Below are positions 1-6,974 of a DNA stretch of 7,617 nt, one piece after another (within the stretch, counting starts at the first letter, position 1; the number at the start of each line of letters is the position of its first letter). This DNA is from Clostridia bacterium (GTDB lineage Bacteria; Bacillota_A; Clostridia; Oscillospirales; SIG627): positions 1 through 7,617 of the forward strand of contig JAFVYT010000147.1 in NCBI GenBank assembly GCA_017508505.1, given 5' to 3'. A model generated the notes under the pieces. It had not been told where the DNA came from. It searched no databases and saw only the letters and a list, made by a program, of their open reading frames with translations. The position numbers were made by a program, and so were the translations under genes.

Positions 1-3000
1 AGGGGAGAAGGCCGGCGATAAAGGAAAGCAAAACGCTCACTCCGATCAGAAGATAACCTCCCACGGGCATTACGGCACCGAGGTTGTTGATTCCGGTGAG
101 GTGATGGATGATCAGGTTGATGGGGATCATCAGAATCAGCGTTACGGCGATGCCAATCACACCGGCTGCAAAGCCCTGAATGACGCTTTCTGCGTTGAAC
201 ACGCGGGAGATGTCCTTTTTGGAGGCACCGATCGCACGGAGGATGCCGATTTCCTTGGTTCTCTCCAGAACGGAAATATAGGTGATGATCCCGATCATAA
301 TGGAGGAAACCACAAGGGAAATGGAAACAAAGGCTACCAGAACGTAGGAGATCGCGTTGATGATGGTGGCAAGGCTCGACATCATAAAGGCGAGAAGATC
401 GGTGTATTCGATTTTGTCCTCCTCAGACTTAGTTTTGTTGTATTCGTCGATGAGCTCCGCGATCCGATCCTTCTTTTCAAAGGTATCGGTATAAATGTGA
501 ATGGCGCTGGGGCTTTCCTTGACGATCTTTCCGAGGGTCTTCAGGTTCTGCTTGAGGGAGCTGTCGGAGTAGGTTGCGGGCATATAATCCTCGTAAAGCT
601 CGCTCAGCTCCATCACGGTGAAGGGGGTGAGCAGAGGATTCTCACTCTCAGCACCGAGCGCGGCATCCAGCATTGCGGCTATGGCCTCAGGGGGCATCGA
701 ATCCTTCATACCGGCGGCCATCGCCTTGCGCATGGCATCCTCCATTCCGGATTGGAGCTGTGCCAAAAGGGAAGGGGTATCCGCAAGCTTGATGGCTTCC
801 TTTGCCTCCTCGCCGCTCTGACCCATGGACTCCAGCAGAACGGCCTCCAGCTGATCGCGGCTCATTTGCGTGTAGGGAGCCATCTGTGCCTCCAGCTGCT
901 CTGCGGGAACGGTAAGGAACGCTTCCAGATAAACGTCGCTCTTGATTCCTGTTTCCAAATCCGAAAGGGGCTTTGAGCCGAGTCTTGCGTCAAACAGAGC
1001 GGCGAGAACGGGAGTGCTGTAGCGAGCGGAAAGCTGGCTCAGCTTTCTTTGACGAAGGGTTTCCGCCACGCCGTCCCGAAGGCCCTCAAGGAGCATTTCG
1101 TCACTGACGCTCTTGATGAGCTCAGCCATGGTAGAGGGATCGACCGCGTTGTCGGGATCCTTTTTGGCTTGCGCCGTCAAGGATTTTAAGAGCAGCTCCT
1201 CCAGCTCCTCGCGGCTCATCGCCTCGAAGATCTTCATCTGTGCTTCGATCTCGCTGTCAGTAGGCTCGGCAAGGAGGGTAAGGTAGATCGCAGCCTTTTC
1301 CTCGGCGCTGATGCCCATCAGGTGCTCGCGGATCGCCGCAGCCTTTTCCTCGGAGCTCGGCTCCTTGTAATCCTCGGGCTTGAAGGGGAGGCCGAGGATG
1401 ATGTCGGTGTCGGGGTTCTTTTCCTGCTCGGAAATGATGTCGCTTTTCGCGGTCTTCTCCAAAAGGTACTGGGTCAGGTCTGAGGTGTAGCCGATGGCAC
1501 CGGTAAGCATTCCGCCCGTGGCATCGTCGTTGAGTCGGACGATACCGCTGATGGTGACGCTCACTCCTGTATTTCCGTTATAAAGGAGCTTGATGCTCTC
1601 GTCGTCATCGGAAAGGAGCGTATATCCTCCGTTTTCGTTCTTGCGGTACAGATCTGTCGGCAGATAGATCTTGAATTCCTTGCCGCAAACCTTGTCGTAG
1701 GACCAGGAGTAGACCGTGGAGTCCAGCTTATTGCCGTCCTTCATGGCATTCAGATCCCCGATGAGCTTTTCCGTGGGGATCAGACCGATGCCGCAAAGCA
1801 CAAGGTCGCTTAGCTCTTGGTTCTCGTTGACCACCAGAATTACCTCATCGTAGGACTTGGGCCAATCGCCTGAAACCAAGGTGTACTGATCCTTGATAAG
1901 AGGGCTGATGCCCTTTCCGTCCTCTCCGGGAAGCATCTCCTGCCAGAGCTTGATGGAGCCGAAGCTGCTCATCCCTCCGAGAGGGGAGGAAGAGGAGGAG
2001 GGGATCGCAGACTCGGGAATGCCGATGCCTGCGAACACGTGGGTCATAATGTCCTCGATATCACTTTTTACCAGATCCCCGTTTTCGTCCTTGGTGTAAA
2101 CGTTCATATCAAGTGCGTAGGAATACTGGATGTTCGTGACGTTCTCGCGGATCTCTTCATTGGAATCCAAATATTCCTTGAAGAGAGTCAGGTTATTGGT
2201 ATTCACCTGCATACCGAGAACGGAGTTGATCATTTCGCTTACCACGCTGGAGGAGTATACGGCGTCCAGCTCGTGGGCGTTTTCCTCGTTCCGATCGTTG
2301 ATGCCCATCAGGGAGGTCATCAAAGCGCTCATATCCACGCTTTCCGCCTGAATGGAGATGGGGGAGGAGGAGAGGGTGGATTCCTGCGTATCGTAGATCC
2401 AGGCGTTGATACCGTGGGAGAGGGCCAGAATCAGAGCGATGCCGATGATACCGATGGAGCCCGCAAAGGCGGTCAGGAGGGTGCGGCCCTTTTTGGTCAT
2501 CAGATTGTTGGTGGAAAGGGAGAGGGCGGTGAAGAAGGACATGGTCGGCTTCTTTTCCTTTTTGTTGCTTTTCTTCGCGACCGCCTTCTTTTCCTCGTTT
2601 TCGTCATAGGGGTTGCTGTCATCCACGACCTTGCCGTCCAGCACCTTGATGATACGGGTTGAGTACTCCTCTGCCAATTCGGGGTTGTGGGTGACCATAA
2701 TGACCAATTTGTTCTGGGAGATCTCCTTGAGCAGCTCCATGATCTGTATGCTGGTTACGGAGTCCAGTGCACCCGTGGGCTCATCCGCAAGAAGGATGTC
2801 GGGATCGTTGACCAGCGCGCGGGCGATGGCCACTCGCTGCATCTGACCGCCGGAGAGCTGGTTCGGGCGCTTTTTCATCTGATCCTTCAGACCGACCTTC
2901 TCCAGGGCGGCGGCGGCCTTCTTTCTGCGCTCCGCCTTGGAAACGCCGGAAAGGGTCAGCGCCAGCTCCACGTTGGCAAGAACGCTCTGATGAGGGATCA

Positions 3001-3280
3001 GGTTATAGCTTTGAAACACAAAGCCGATGGAGTGGTTTCGATAGGTATCCCAGTCGGAATCCCGAAAATCCTTCGTGCTTTTTCCGTCGATGACCAGATC
3101 ACCGGAGGTGTAGTGGTCGAGACCGCCGATGATGTTCAAAAGCGTTGTCTTGCCGCATCCGGAGGGCCCGAGGATGGAAACGAATTCACTTTTTCTGAAC
3201 TGCAGGCTAACGCCCTGTAAGGCCGTTACCTTGTCGCTCTCGGAGAGATAATCCTTTTTGATTTCCGATAGTTTGAGCAT
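1..3280 (-). CDS. MacB-topology ABC transporter, fused ATPase and permease (C-terminus cut by window edge)
   Basis: The 1093 visible codons are open to the left edge. An N-terminal ABC ATPase (about residues 1-215) has Walker A GPSGCGKTT (38-46), Q-loop Q90, signature LSGGQ (142-146), Walker B ILLADE (162-167) and H-loop H198. A charged linker precedes TM1 (about 270-288). A very long extracytoplasmic region (about 290-970) follows, then TM2 (about 973-1000), the cytoplasmic FtsX-type segment ERTKEIGILRAIGASKKDI, TM3 (about 1035-1060) and TM4 reaching FIAGLLP at the edge. NBD-TM1-large domain-TM2-4 is the MacB (type VII) order, but E. coli MacB has about 650 residues in total; roughly 20-40 residues are probably missing here. 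The start ATG at 3280 has AAAGG upstream. By family, such proteins are mechanotransmitters acting on peptides, lipoproteins or cell-wall enzymes rather than classical importers. The substrate is unknown; no partner gene is visible. The domain call is very secure, the role is not. Confidence 0.95.
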   Translation of the reverse strand, partial: MLKLSEIKKDYLSESDKVTALQGVSLQFRKSEFVSILGPSGCGKTTLLNIIGGLDHYTSGDLVIDGKSTKDFRDSDWDTYRNHSIGFVFQSYNLIPHQSVLANVELALTLSGVSKAERRKKAAAALEKVGLKDQMKKRPNQLSGGQMQRVAIARALVNDPDILLADEPTGALDSVTSIQIMELLKEISQNKLVIMVTHNPELAEEYSTRIIKVLDGKVVDDSNPYDENEEKKAVAKKSNKKEKKPTMSFFTALSLSTNNLMTKKGRTLLTAFAGSIGIIGIALILALSHGINAWIYDTQESTLSSSPISIQAESVDMSALMTSLMGINDRNEENAHELDAVYSSSVVSEMINSVLGMQVNTNNLTLFKEYLDSNEEIRENVTNIQYSYALDMNVYTKDENGDLVKSDIEDIMTHVFAGIGIPESAIPSSSSSPLGGMSSFGSIKLWQEMLPGEDGKGISPLIKDQYTLVSGDWPKSYDEVILVVNENQELSDLVLCGIGLIPTEKLIGDLNAMKDGNKLDSTVYSWSYDKVCGKEFKIYLPTDLYRKNENGGYTLLSDDDESIKLLYNGNTGVSVTISGIVRLNDDATGGMLTGAIGYTSDLTQYLLEKTAKSDIISEQEKNPDTDIILGLPFKPEDYKEPSSEEKAAAIREHLMGISAEEKAAIYLTLLAEPTDSEIEAQMKIFEAMSREELEELLLKSLTAQAKKDPDNAVDPSTMAELIKSVSDEMLLEGLRDGVAETLRQRKLSQLSARYSTPVLAALFDARLGSKPLSDLETGIKSDVYLEAFLTVPAEQLEAQMAPYTQMSRDQLEAVLLESMGQSGEEAKEAIKLADTPSLLAQLQSGMEDAMRKAMAAGMKDSMPPEAIAAMLDAALGAESENPLLTPFTVMELSELYEDYMPATYSDSSLKQNLKTLGKIVKESPSAIHIYTDTFEKKDRIAELIDEYNKTKSEEDKIEYTDLLAFMMSSLATIINAISYVLVAFVSISLVVSSIMIGIITYISVLERTKEIGILRAIGASKKDISRVFNAESVIQGFAAGVIGIAVTLILMIPINLIIHHLTGINNLGAVMPVGGYLLIGVSVLLSFIAGLLP
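653..934 (-). repeat. Internal repeat copy B in the ABC transporter extracytoplasmic domain
   Basis: Encodes residues about 783-876, starting VYLEAFL and ending AAMLDAALG. It shares with copy A the pattern EAQM...MSR(D/E)(Q/E)LE..LL.S and a central TPSLLAQL that resembles DPSTMAEL. It is about 10 residues shorter than copy A, the difference lying in the middle. The core offset between copies is 118 residues. A head-to-tail duplication of a helical module is the simplest explanation. Confidence 0.7.
977..1288 (-). repeat. Internal repeat copy A in the ABC transporter extracytoplasmic domain
   Basis: Encodes residues about 665-768 of the ABC protein. The first 37 residues (665-701) align without gaps to residues 783-819 with 14 identities, including shared EAQM, MSR, LE and LL positions. 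The end of the unit, AALFDARLG (760-768), matches AAMLDAALG of copy B. The segment is rich in Glu, Ala and Leu and is predicted helical. The copies are diverged protein repeats, not recent DNA repeats. Confidence 0.7.
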
Positions 3281-3482
3281 AAGAGTAACCTTTCTTCTAT
3301 ATTTCTACGACGATAGTGTAAGGCGGCATTTTTAACCGATTGTGAAATCTGCGTAAATAAAATTGAAAAAACAGAATGAATAGGAAAAAAGACGTACTTT
3401 TTCCATCCTTTTCCCTCCCGAATCCACATTCGGTTCACAGTAAAATGTAACGATGAAAACGAAAAGAGACAATCTCCCTTGG
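3281..3482. other. Divergent intergenic region, no gene seen
   Basis: This AT-rich stretch separates the leftward ABC transporter from the rightward yhbY operon. It should contain the ABC promoter and 5' leader, but no leftward -35/-10 pair with good matches and spacing was found. The best is TTTACG-17-TAAAAA on the minus strand, which is weak. A small perfect inverted repeat, CCGAAT-CCAC-ATTCGG (3418-3433), could be an operator or leader hairpin; it has no U-tract. The leftward reading frame across 3226-3489 has no recognisable content and is not called. Confidence 0.6.
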
Positions 3483-3511
3483 TTGACAAAAATACAAGGA
3501 AGGGATAAAAT
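3483..3511 (+). promoter_or_regulatory. Sigma-A-type promoter of the yhbY operon
   Basis: A perfect TTGACA -35 box (3483-3488) is followed after exactly 17 bp by TAAAAT (3506-3511), one mismatch from the -10 consensus TATAAT. The expected start point near 3518 leaves a leader of about 30 nt before the yhbY ATG. No operator-like repeat overlaps it, so constitutive expression is plausible. Confidence 0.75.
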
Positions 3512-3547
3512 AGGTTGAAAACGATGAAACTAGATTAGGAGATTTTT

Positions 3548-3844
3548 ATGCTGACAGGAGAACAAAGAGCGTACCTTCGCTCTCTTGCAAACGCGCTCCC
3601 CGCGAAGTATCAAGTAGGAAAGCAGGGCTTTGAGGACGATGCTTTTTTGACACAGCTCCGTGAGGGACTGGAGAAAAACGAATTGATCAAGGTCTCGGTT
3701 CTGGAAAATGCCGATCTTTCCGCTCGTGAGGTCTCCGATGCTGTTTGTGAGATGCTCGGCTGTGAGGGGGTTCAGGCCATCGGGAACAAATTCGTGCTTT
3801 ACAAGAAAAGTAAAAAGAATCCGAGAATTATTTTGCCAAAATAA
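3548..3844 (+). CDS. yhbY: YhbY-family (CRM domain) RNA-binding protein
   Basis: The 98-residue product is essentially one CRM domain, the full length typical of bacterial YhbY. Family landmarks are the opening LTGEQRAYLRSLAN, the GxxG RNA-contact loop as VGKQG (23-27), the strongly conserved ELIKVSVLEN (45-54), and the C-terminal IGNKFVLYK...NPRI pattern. YhbY proteins associate with pre-50S ribosomal particles and are thought to assist large-subunit assembly; this is family knowledge. The ATG has AGGAG (3537-3541) six bases upstream. It is the first gene after the promoter at 3483-3511 and is followed after 29 bp by the peptidase gene. In many Firmicutes yhbY sits near obg or nadD; that context is absent here, so the gene has been relocated or the order is lineage-specific. 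Confidence 0.93.
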   Translation: MLTGEQRAYLRSLANALPAKYQVGKQGFEDDAFLTQLREGLEKNELIKVSVLENADLSAREVSDAVCEMLGCEGVQAIGNKFVLYKKSKKNPRIILPK

Positions 3845-3859
3845 TCAATTTACCCGGAT

Positions 3860-3866
3860 AAGGAGG
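3860..3866 (+). promoter_or_regulatory. Shine-Dalgarno fixing the TTG start of the zinc peptidase gene
   Basis: A full AAGGAGG lies 7 nt before TTG at 3874. The first in-frame ATG comes only at about codon 24, inside the first membrane helix, and has no such site. This makes TTG the credible initiation codon. Confidence 0.85.
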
Positions 3867-3873
3867 CATTTCG

Positions 3874-4596
3874 TTGACAGTATTGGATTACTTTGAGGTA
3901 TTCGGATACCTTTTCGTTTTGATTTCGTTTGTGTTTTGTATGATCGCTTCCGCAAACGTCAATTCCACCTTCCGCCGCTATCAGAAGCAGTTTTCCCGCC
4001 GTGGGATTACCGCCGCCGAGGCCGCGAGAATGGTGCTTCGGGCAGGGGGCGCCACAGGGGTTCAGATCGCCCGTACCCACGGAAATTTGACGGATCATTT
4101 TGATCCGCGGGACAACACGATCTATCTGTCCGAGGCCGTTTTTGATTCCACCTCCACCGCCGCCATCGGCGTTGCCGCCCATGAGGCGGGACACGCGGTT
4201 CAGCACGCCGTGGGATATCTTCCCATTCGCATCCGCGCCGCCATCATCCCCGTGACCAACATCGGCGCTCGATTCGCACCGCTTCTCATTATGATCGGCC
4301 TTTTTCTTTCGATTTATGCCGCATTTCCCTTTGGGTATGAATTGGCGCTCCTTGGAGTCTTTTTCTACAGCTTCAGCGTCATTTTCCAGCTTGTGACCCT
4401 TCCTACGGAGTTTAACGCCTCCGCTCGAGCGATGGCCGCTCTCAAAAATGAAAATATTCTGGATGACGTAGAGCTTGTGGGAGCGAGAAAGACCCTCACC
4501 GCCGCAGCGATGACCTACGTGGCCTCTCTTGCGGCATCCTTGATCCAGCTGATCCGTCTGTTTGCCATTGTAACCAGCGGAAGGAGGAGAGACTGA
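3874..4596 (+). CDS. YugP-type membrane zinc metallopeptidase (Zn_peptidase_2 family)
   Basis: The 240-residue product has the zincin motif HEAGH (103-107), giving two histidine zinc ligands and the catalytic glutamate E104. The conserved downstream PTEFNASARA segment (177-186) is the likely source of the third ligand, E179. Hydrophobic segments lie at about 8-27, 134-155, 157-175 and 208-232, so the enzyme is embedded in the membrane with the active site between helices 1 and 2. Length and layout match the YugP/DUF2206-like zinc peptidase class, whose substrates are poorly known; a role in membrane-protein or envelope quality control is only inference. Translation starts at TTG with a strong ribosome site. 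The stop TGA overlaps the ATG of the next gene (ATGA), which suggests translational coupling. Family assignment is secure; substrate unknown. Confidence 0.92.
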   Translation: MTVLDYFEVFGYLFVLISFVFCMIASANVNSTFRRYQKQFSRRGITAAEAARMVLRAGGATGVQIARTHGNLTDHFDPRDNTIYLSEAVFDSTSTAAIGVAAHEAGHAVQHAVGYLPIRIRAAIIPVTNIGARFAPLLIMIGLFLSIYAAFPFGYELALLGVFFYSFSVIFQLVTLPTEFNASARAMAALKNENILDDVELVGARKTLTAAAMTYVASLAASLIQLIRLFAIVTSGRRRD

Positions 4597-5015
4597 TGCG
4601 CTTTTTTACCCGTTTGCAGGATGCCATCCGACGCTTTATGCTGGGACGCTATGGTACCGACCGTCTCAACCGTCATCTGATCCTTCTTTGGCTTTTGGTG
4701 GCGATTCTGAATCTTGGACTCAAGAATCTCATCCTTTCTTGCATCGAGCTTATTTTCTGTGGAATTACCTTTTTCCGTATGCTCTCCCGAAACGTTTTGA
4801 AGCGTCAGGAGGAAAACCGAGCCTACGGCGCACTTTTGCAAAGACTTCTGAGGCCGCTTCGCCGTACTGCCGTCCGCATCCGAGACCGAAAGACTACGCG
4901 CTTCTTCCGCTGTCCGAGCTGCTCGGCGGATATTCGGATGCCTCGAAGGATCGGAAAATTCAAAATCCGCTGTACCAAATGCGGGCACGTTTTCTTTAAG
5001 GAATTTAAAAAATAA
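4596..5015 (+). CDS. Small membrane protein with C-terminal zinc ribbon, function unknown
   Basis: The 139-residue product opens with a basic amphipathic segment including FMLGRYGTDRLN (14-25), a pattern I recall from short uncharacterised Clostridia proteins. Two hydrophobic segments (about 27-42 and 44-61) are separated by only a Gly-Leu-Lys-Asn-type turn, suggesting a hairpin. A strongly basic linker follows. The C-terminus carries a zinc ribbon: C106-P-S-C109, 16 residues, then C126-T-K-C129. A zinc finger on a cytoplasmic tail could bind RNA, DNA or protein, or be structural. The ATG overlaps the peptidase stop, with AAGGAGG (4581-4587) inside the upstream gene, so the two products are probably made together and may interact; that is inference. 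It is the last gene of the operon, ending just before the terminator. No enzymatic motif is visible. Confidence 0.85.
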   Translation: MRFFTRLQDAIRRFMLGRYGTDRLNRHLILLWLLVAILNLGLKNLILSCIELIFCGITFFRMLSRNVLKRQEENRAYGALLQRLLRPLRRTAVRIRDRKTTRFFRCPSCSADIRMPRRIGKFKIRCTKCGHVFFKEFKK

Positions 5016-5021
5016 GAACAT

Positions 5022-5050
5022 AAAAAGCACGAAATTTTTTCGTGCTTTTT
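5022..5050. terminator. Bidirectional intrinsic terminator between convergent operons
   Basis: AAAAAGCACG (5022-5031) pairs with CGTGCTTTTT (5041-5050), and three further A-T pairs extend the stem to 13 bp with a three-base loop. On the plus strand TTTTTCTTTT follows; on the minus strand the stem is likewise followed by T-rich sequence. It lies 6 bp after the zinc-ribbon gene stop and 6 bp beyond the folC stop, so it can end both transcripts. Confidence 0.9.
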
Positions 5051-5056
5051 CTTTTG

Positions 5057-6340
5057 TTATGCATTCATTTCCGCCTTGCGGATTCCCTCCAGGATCTCAC
5101 CGTACATATAGAGAGAGCCGACACAGAGGATAGCCTCACCGGTTTGGTCGGCACGGCGCATCGCCTCCGCAATGGCCTCGGCAGGGGAGGGAAAGGCGCG
5201 TGCGGGGATGCCGCCCTCTCGGAAGATTTTGGCGTATTCCTCCGCTTTCAGTGCGCGGGGGTTTGAAGGGGTCAGGCAAAGGACCTCGCTTGCGATCTGG
5301 CCGAGACGCTTTGCAATATAGCGGTAATCCTTATCCGCCATTACGCCTGTCACCACGATCAGCCTTGTATCCTTGAAATACGTTTTCGTACTCTCTACGG
5401 CGCTTGCGACGCCCTCGGGGTTGTGACCGCCGTCGCAAAGGATCAGGGGCTTTGTGCGCACCCGCTCGTATCGTGCGGGCCACCGAACCTTCTCGAGCCC
5501 CGCCCTTACCGCTTCATCGGAAAGAGTAAGGCCGCTTTCCTTTAAGAGCTTCACGGCACAAAGCACGTTCTGAGCATTTTCCTTTTGATAATCTCCGAGC
5601 AAGGGAATTTTCAGATTCCGATACTCCTTGTAGTCGAAAACCGTCCCGGAAAGATCCTGACGCTTGAGGAGAAAGCCGGTGCGATCCGCAAGGTGACAGG
5701 GGACACCGACACGCCTTGCGCGATCTAAAATCACCCTTTCGGCATCCTTGTCTCTTCCGCAATACGGCACCCGGGAGCCGGCCTTGATGATTCCCGCCTT
5801 TTCTGCGGCAACCTTTTCCACCGTATCTCCGAGAAAGGCAGTATGATCCAGCGCAATGCCCGTGATGACAGAAAGGATTGGAGGGTCAATGACGTTGGTG
5901 GAGTCGAGTCTGCCGCCCATTCCGCATTCCAGTACGACGATATCGCACTTCTCACGGGCGAAATATTCCATGCCGATGGCGGTGATCAGCTCGAATTCTG
6001 TGGGCTTTTCTTCCATCCCCTCGGTGAAGGGACGCACGTAATCCGTCAATTCCGCAAGGGTCTGGTCGGGGATATCGACCCCGTTCAGCTTCATTCTCTC
6101 GTTGAAGCGAAGAATGTAAGGGGAGGTGTAGGTTCCGACGCGGTATCCCGCTTCGATCAGAATGGACGAGAGCATCGCGCAGAAGGAGCCTTTCCCGTTG
6201 GTGCCCGCAACGTGTACGAAGCGTAGCTTTTTATGGGGATCTCCCATCAGAGAAAGGAGCTTCTCGGTGCGCTCGAGCCCGGGCTTTGAGCCCTGCCAGA
6301 AATTAGAGTGGATAAATTTCAGTGCTTCCTCGTAGTTCAT
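5057..6340 (-). CDS. folC: Folylpolyglutamate synthase (FolC, Mur-ligase superfamily)
   Basis: FolC adds gamma-linked glutamates to reduced folates with ATP, trapping them in the cell; some members also make dihydrofolate from dihydropteroate. The 427-residue product has the usual FolC length. Visible motifs are the P-loop GTNGKGS (46-52), TSPYILRFNERM (72-83), E138 followed by GGRLDSTN (142-149), LDHTAFLGDT (164-173) with the metal-binding H166, EKAGIIK (180-186) with the lysine that is carbamylated in the family, and DGGHNPEG (303-310) opening the C-terminal domain. The frame stays open upstream to 6688, but that part is antisense-frame noise over folT. ATG 6340 is chosen because AGGAGG (6351-6356) lies 10 nt upstream and the family N-terminus starts there. 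The folT stop overlaps this ribosome site, so the genes are likely coupled. With folT as neighbour, the FPGS activity is probably the important one. Confidence 0.95.
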   Translation of the reverse strand: MNYEEALKFIHSNFWQGSKPGLERTEKLLSLMGDPHKKLRFVHVAGTNGKGSFCAMLSSILIEAGYRVGTYTSPYILRFNERMKLNGVDIPDQTLAELTDYVRPFTEGMEEKPTEFELITAIGMEYFAREKCDIVVLECGMGGRLDSTNVIDPPILSVITGIALDHTAFLGDTVEKVAAEKAGIIKAGSRVPYCGRDKDAERVILDRARRVGVPCHLADRTGFLLKRQDLSGTVFDYKEYRNLKIPLLGDYQKENAQNVLCAVKLLKESGLTLSDEAVRAGLEKVRWPARYERVRTKPLILCDGGHNPEGVASAVESTKTYFKDTRLIVVTGVMADKDYRYIAKRLGQIASEVLCLTPSNPRALKAEEYAKIFREGGIPARAFPSPAEAIAEAMRRADQTGEAILCVGSLYMYGEILEGIRKAEMNA

Positions 6341-6354
6341 AGAGACACACCCTC

Positions 6355-6906
6355 CTATTTGTGACTTTCCTTTGTGATCCGTGCGGCTTGTTTGAGAAAG
6401 GAGCGATTTCCGGAAAGAGCCCAAAGGCATACAATCTCTATCGTTCCAACCAAAAGATAGGTCAGCGCCCGCCACGCCAGGGTAATGAGAAAGGGAGAAC
6501 CGTAAAAGAGGGTTAGCCCTATCGTTTTGATCAGCACCGAGCCGATCAAGTGCGCACCCGCTACGGCAAGAATCACCTTGAAGGAACGGGAAAGGCGCTT
6601 CGCTTTTCCCGCAAAGCCGGCGGTCAGACCGATGACGGCGGCGCCAAGGGTGATCAGCGGATTGATGCTGTATCCGACCAAAAGGCATCCCACGAGATCT
6701 GCAACGGTTCCCGTCACTGCTCCCGCCGCAGGGCCGAACAGGAAGCCTGCCAAAAGGATGGGTAGATTCTCAAGGCTGAGGCGGATGGAATCTCCAAGAT
6801 TGATGGCAAGGTATTTTCCAAAGAGAATACTCAACGCCGCCAGCAGAGCGCAGACTGCCAGCAAAACAATGGAGAGGGAATCGTTGCTTTTTTTGCTTTT
6901 TTTCAT
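6355..6906 (-). CDS. folT: Folate ECF transporter S component (FolT)
   Basis: The 183-residue integral membrane protein is the substrate-binding subunit of an energy-coupling-factor importer; it would work with a shared EcfA-EcfA'-T module encoded elsewhere. It has about six hydrophobic segments. Diagnostic S-component features are the small-residue helix 1 (CALLAALS, with A20 and A24 spaced for docking to EcfT), the IRLSLENLPILLAGFLFGP stretch (41-59), and the GPxxGxxxGxxxDLxG pattern (58-73) common in FolT. Folate specificity is further supported by the downstream folC and by the upstream THF riboswitch. The ATG at 6906 follows AAGGAGG (6914-6920) at 7 nt. The frame continues upstream to 6960, but that extension runs through the regulatory hairpin and is not coding. 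Its initiation region is buried in that hairpin (6914-6957), so expression should fall when folate is abundant. Confidence 0.92.
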   Translation of the reverse strand: MKKSKKSNDSLSIVLLAVCALLAALSILFGKYLAINLGDSIRLSLENLPILLAGFLFGPAAGAVTGTVADLVGCLLVGYSINPLITLGAAVIGLTAGFAGKAKRLSRSFKVILAVAGAHLIGSVLIKTIGLTLFYGSPFLITLAWRALTYLLVGTIEIVCLWALSGNRSFLKQAARITKESHK

Positions 6907-6913
6907 AAAAATA

Positions 6914-6957
6914 CCTCCTTTTCCGCTATTTTCCCAAAGGGAAACCGGAAAAGGAGG
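6914..6957 (-). promoter_or_regulatory. folT Shine-Dalgarno sequestering hairpin (riboswitch expression platform)
   Basis: On the minus strand CCTCCTTTTCCG (6957-6946) is perfectly complementary to CGGAAAAGGAGG (6925-6914), the latter containing the folT ribosome site. Inside lies a second perfect 6-bp hairpin, TTTCCC/GGGAAA (6944-6939 with 6935-6930, loop of three). The two stems stack across a small asymmetric internal loop. When folded, the folT ribosome site is inaccessible. The stem is followed by TATTTTTATG, so a terminator-like contribution is possible, though the tract is short and A/T mixed. Confidence 0.85.
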
Positions 6958-6974
6958 CAAAGATCCTTCTTCGG

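Noticed and set aside
101..976. Rightward 291-codon open frame, and the other rightward frames between 600 and 3220
   Set aside because: They are antisense shadows of the ABC transporter. The minus frame shows Walker motifs, FtsX-type motifs and TM helices, while the plus translations are low-complexity with no family features.
1985..1999. GGA/AGA-rich plus-strand run as a simple repeat
   Set aside because: It is a run of five Ser codons (residues 428-432) in the ABC extracytoplasmic domain, with no sign of a separate element.
3297..3346. Leftward promoter for the ABC gene (TTCACA with TACACT, minus strand)
   Set aside because: The spacer is 20 bp, too long for a standard promoter, and the alternatives match the consensus poorly.
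3226..3489. Leftward 87-codon frame across the divergent intergenic region
   Set aside because: It overlaps the start of the ABC gene, has no clear ribosome site or recognisable content, and covers the likely ABC leader.
4515..5030. Leftward 171-codon frame opposite the zinc-ribbon gene
   Set aside because: The plus frame has paired Cys motifs, an overlap start with a strong ribosome site and a terminator after its stop; the minus frame has none of these and runs through the terminator.
6341..6688. N-terminal extension of FolC (543-residue version)
   Set aside because: The extra residues are out-of-frame translation of folT. A strong ribosome site and the family N-terminus place the start at 6340.
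6907..6960. N-terminal extension of FolT from 6960
   Set aside because: It runs through the SD-sequestering hairpin. ATG 6906 has an ideal ribosome site and begins the usual charged S-component N-terminus.
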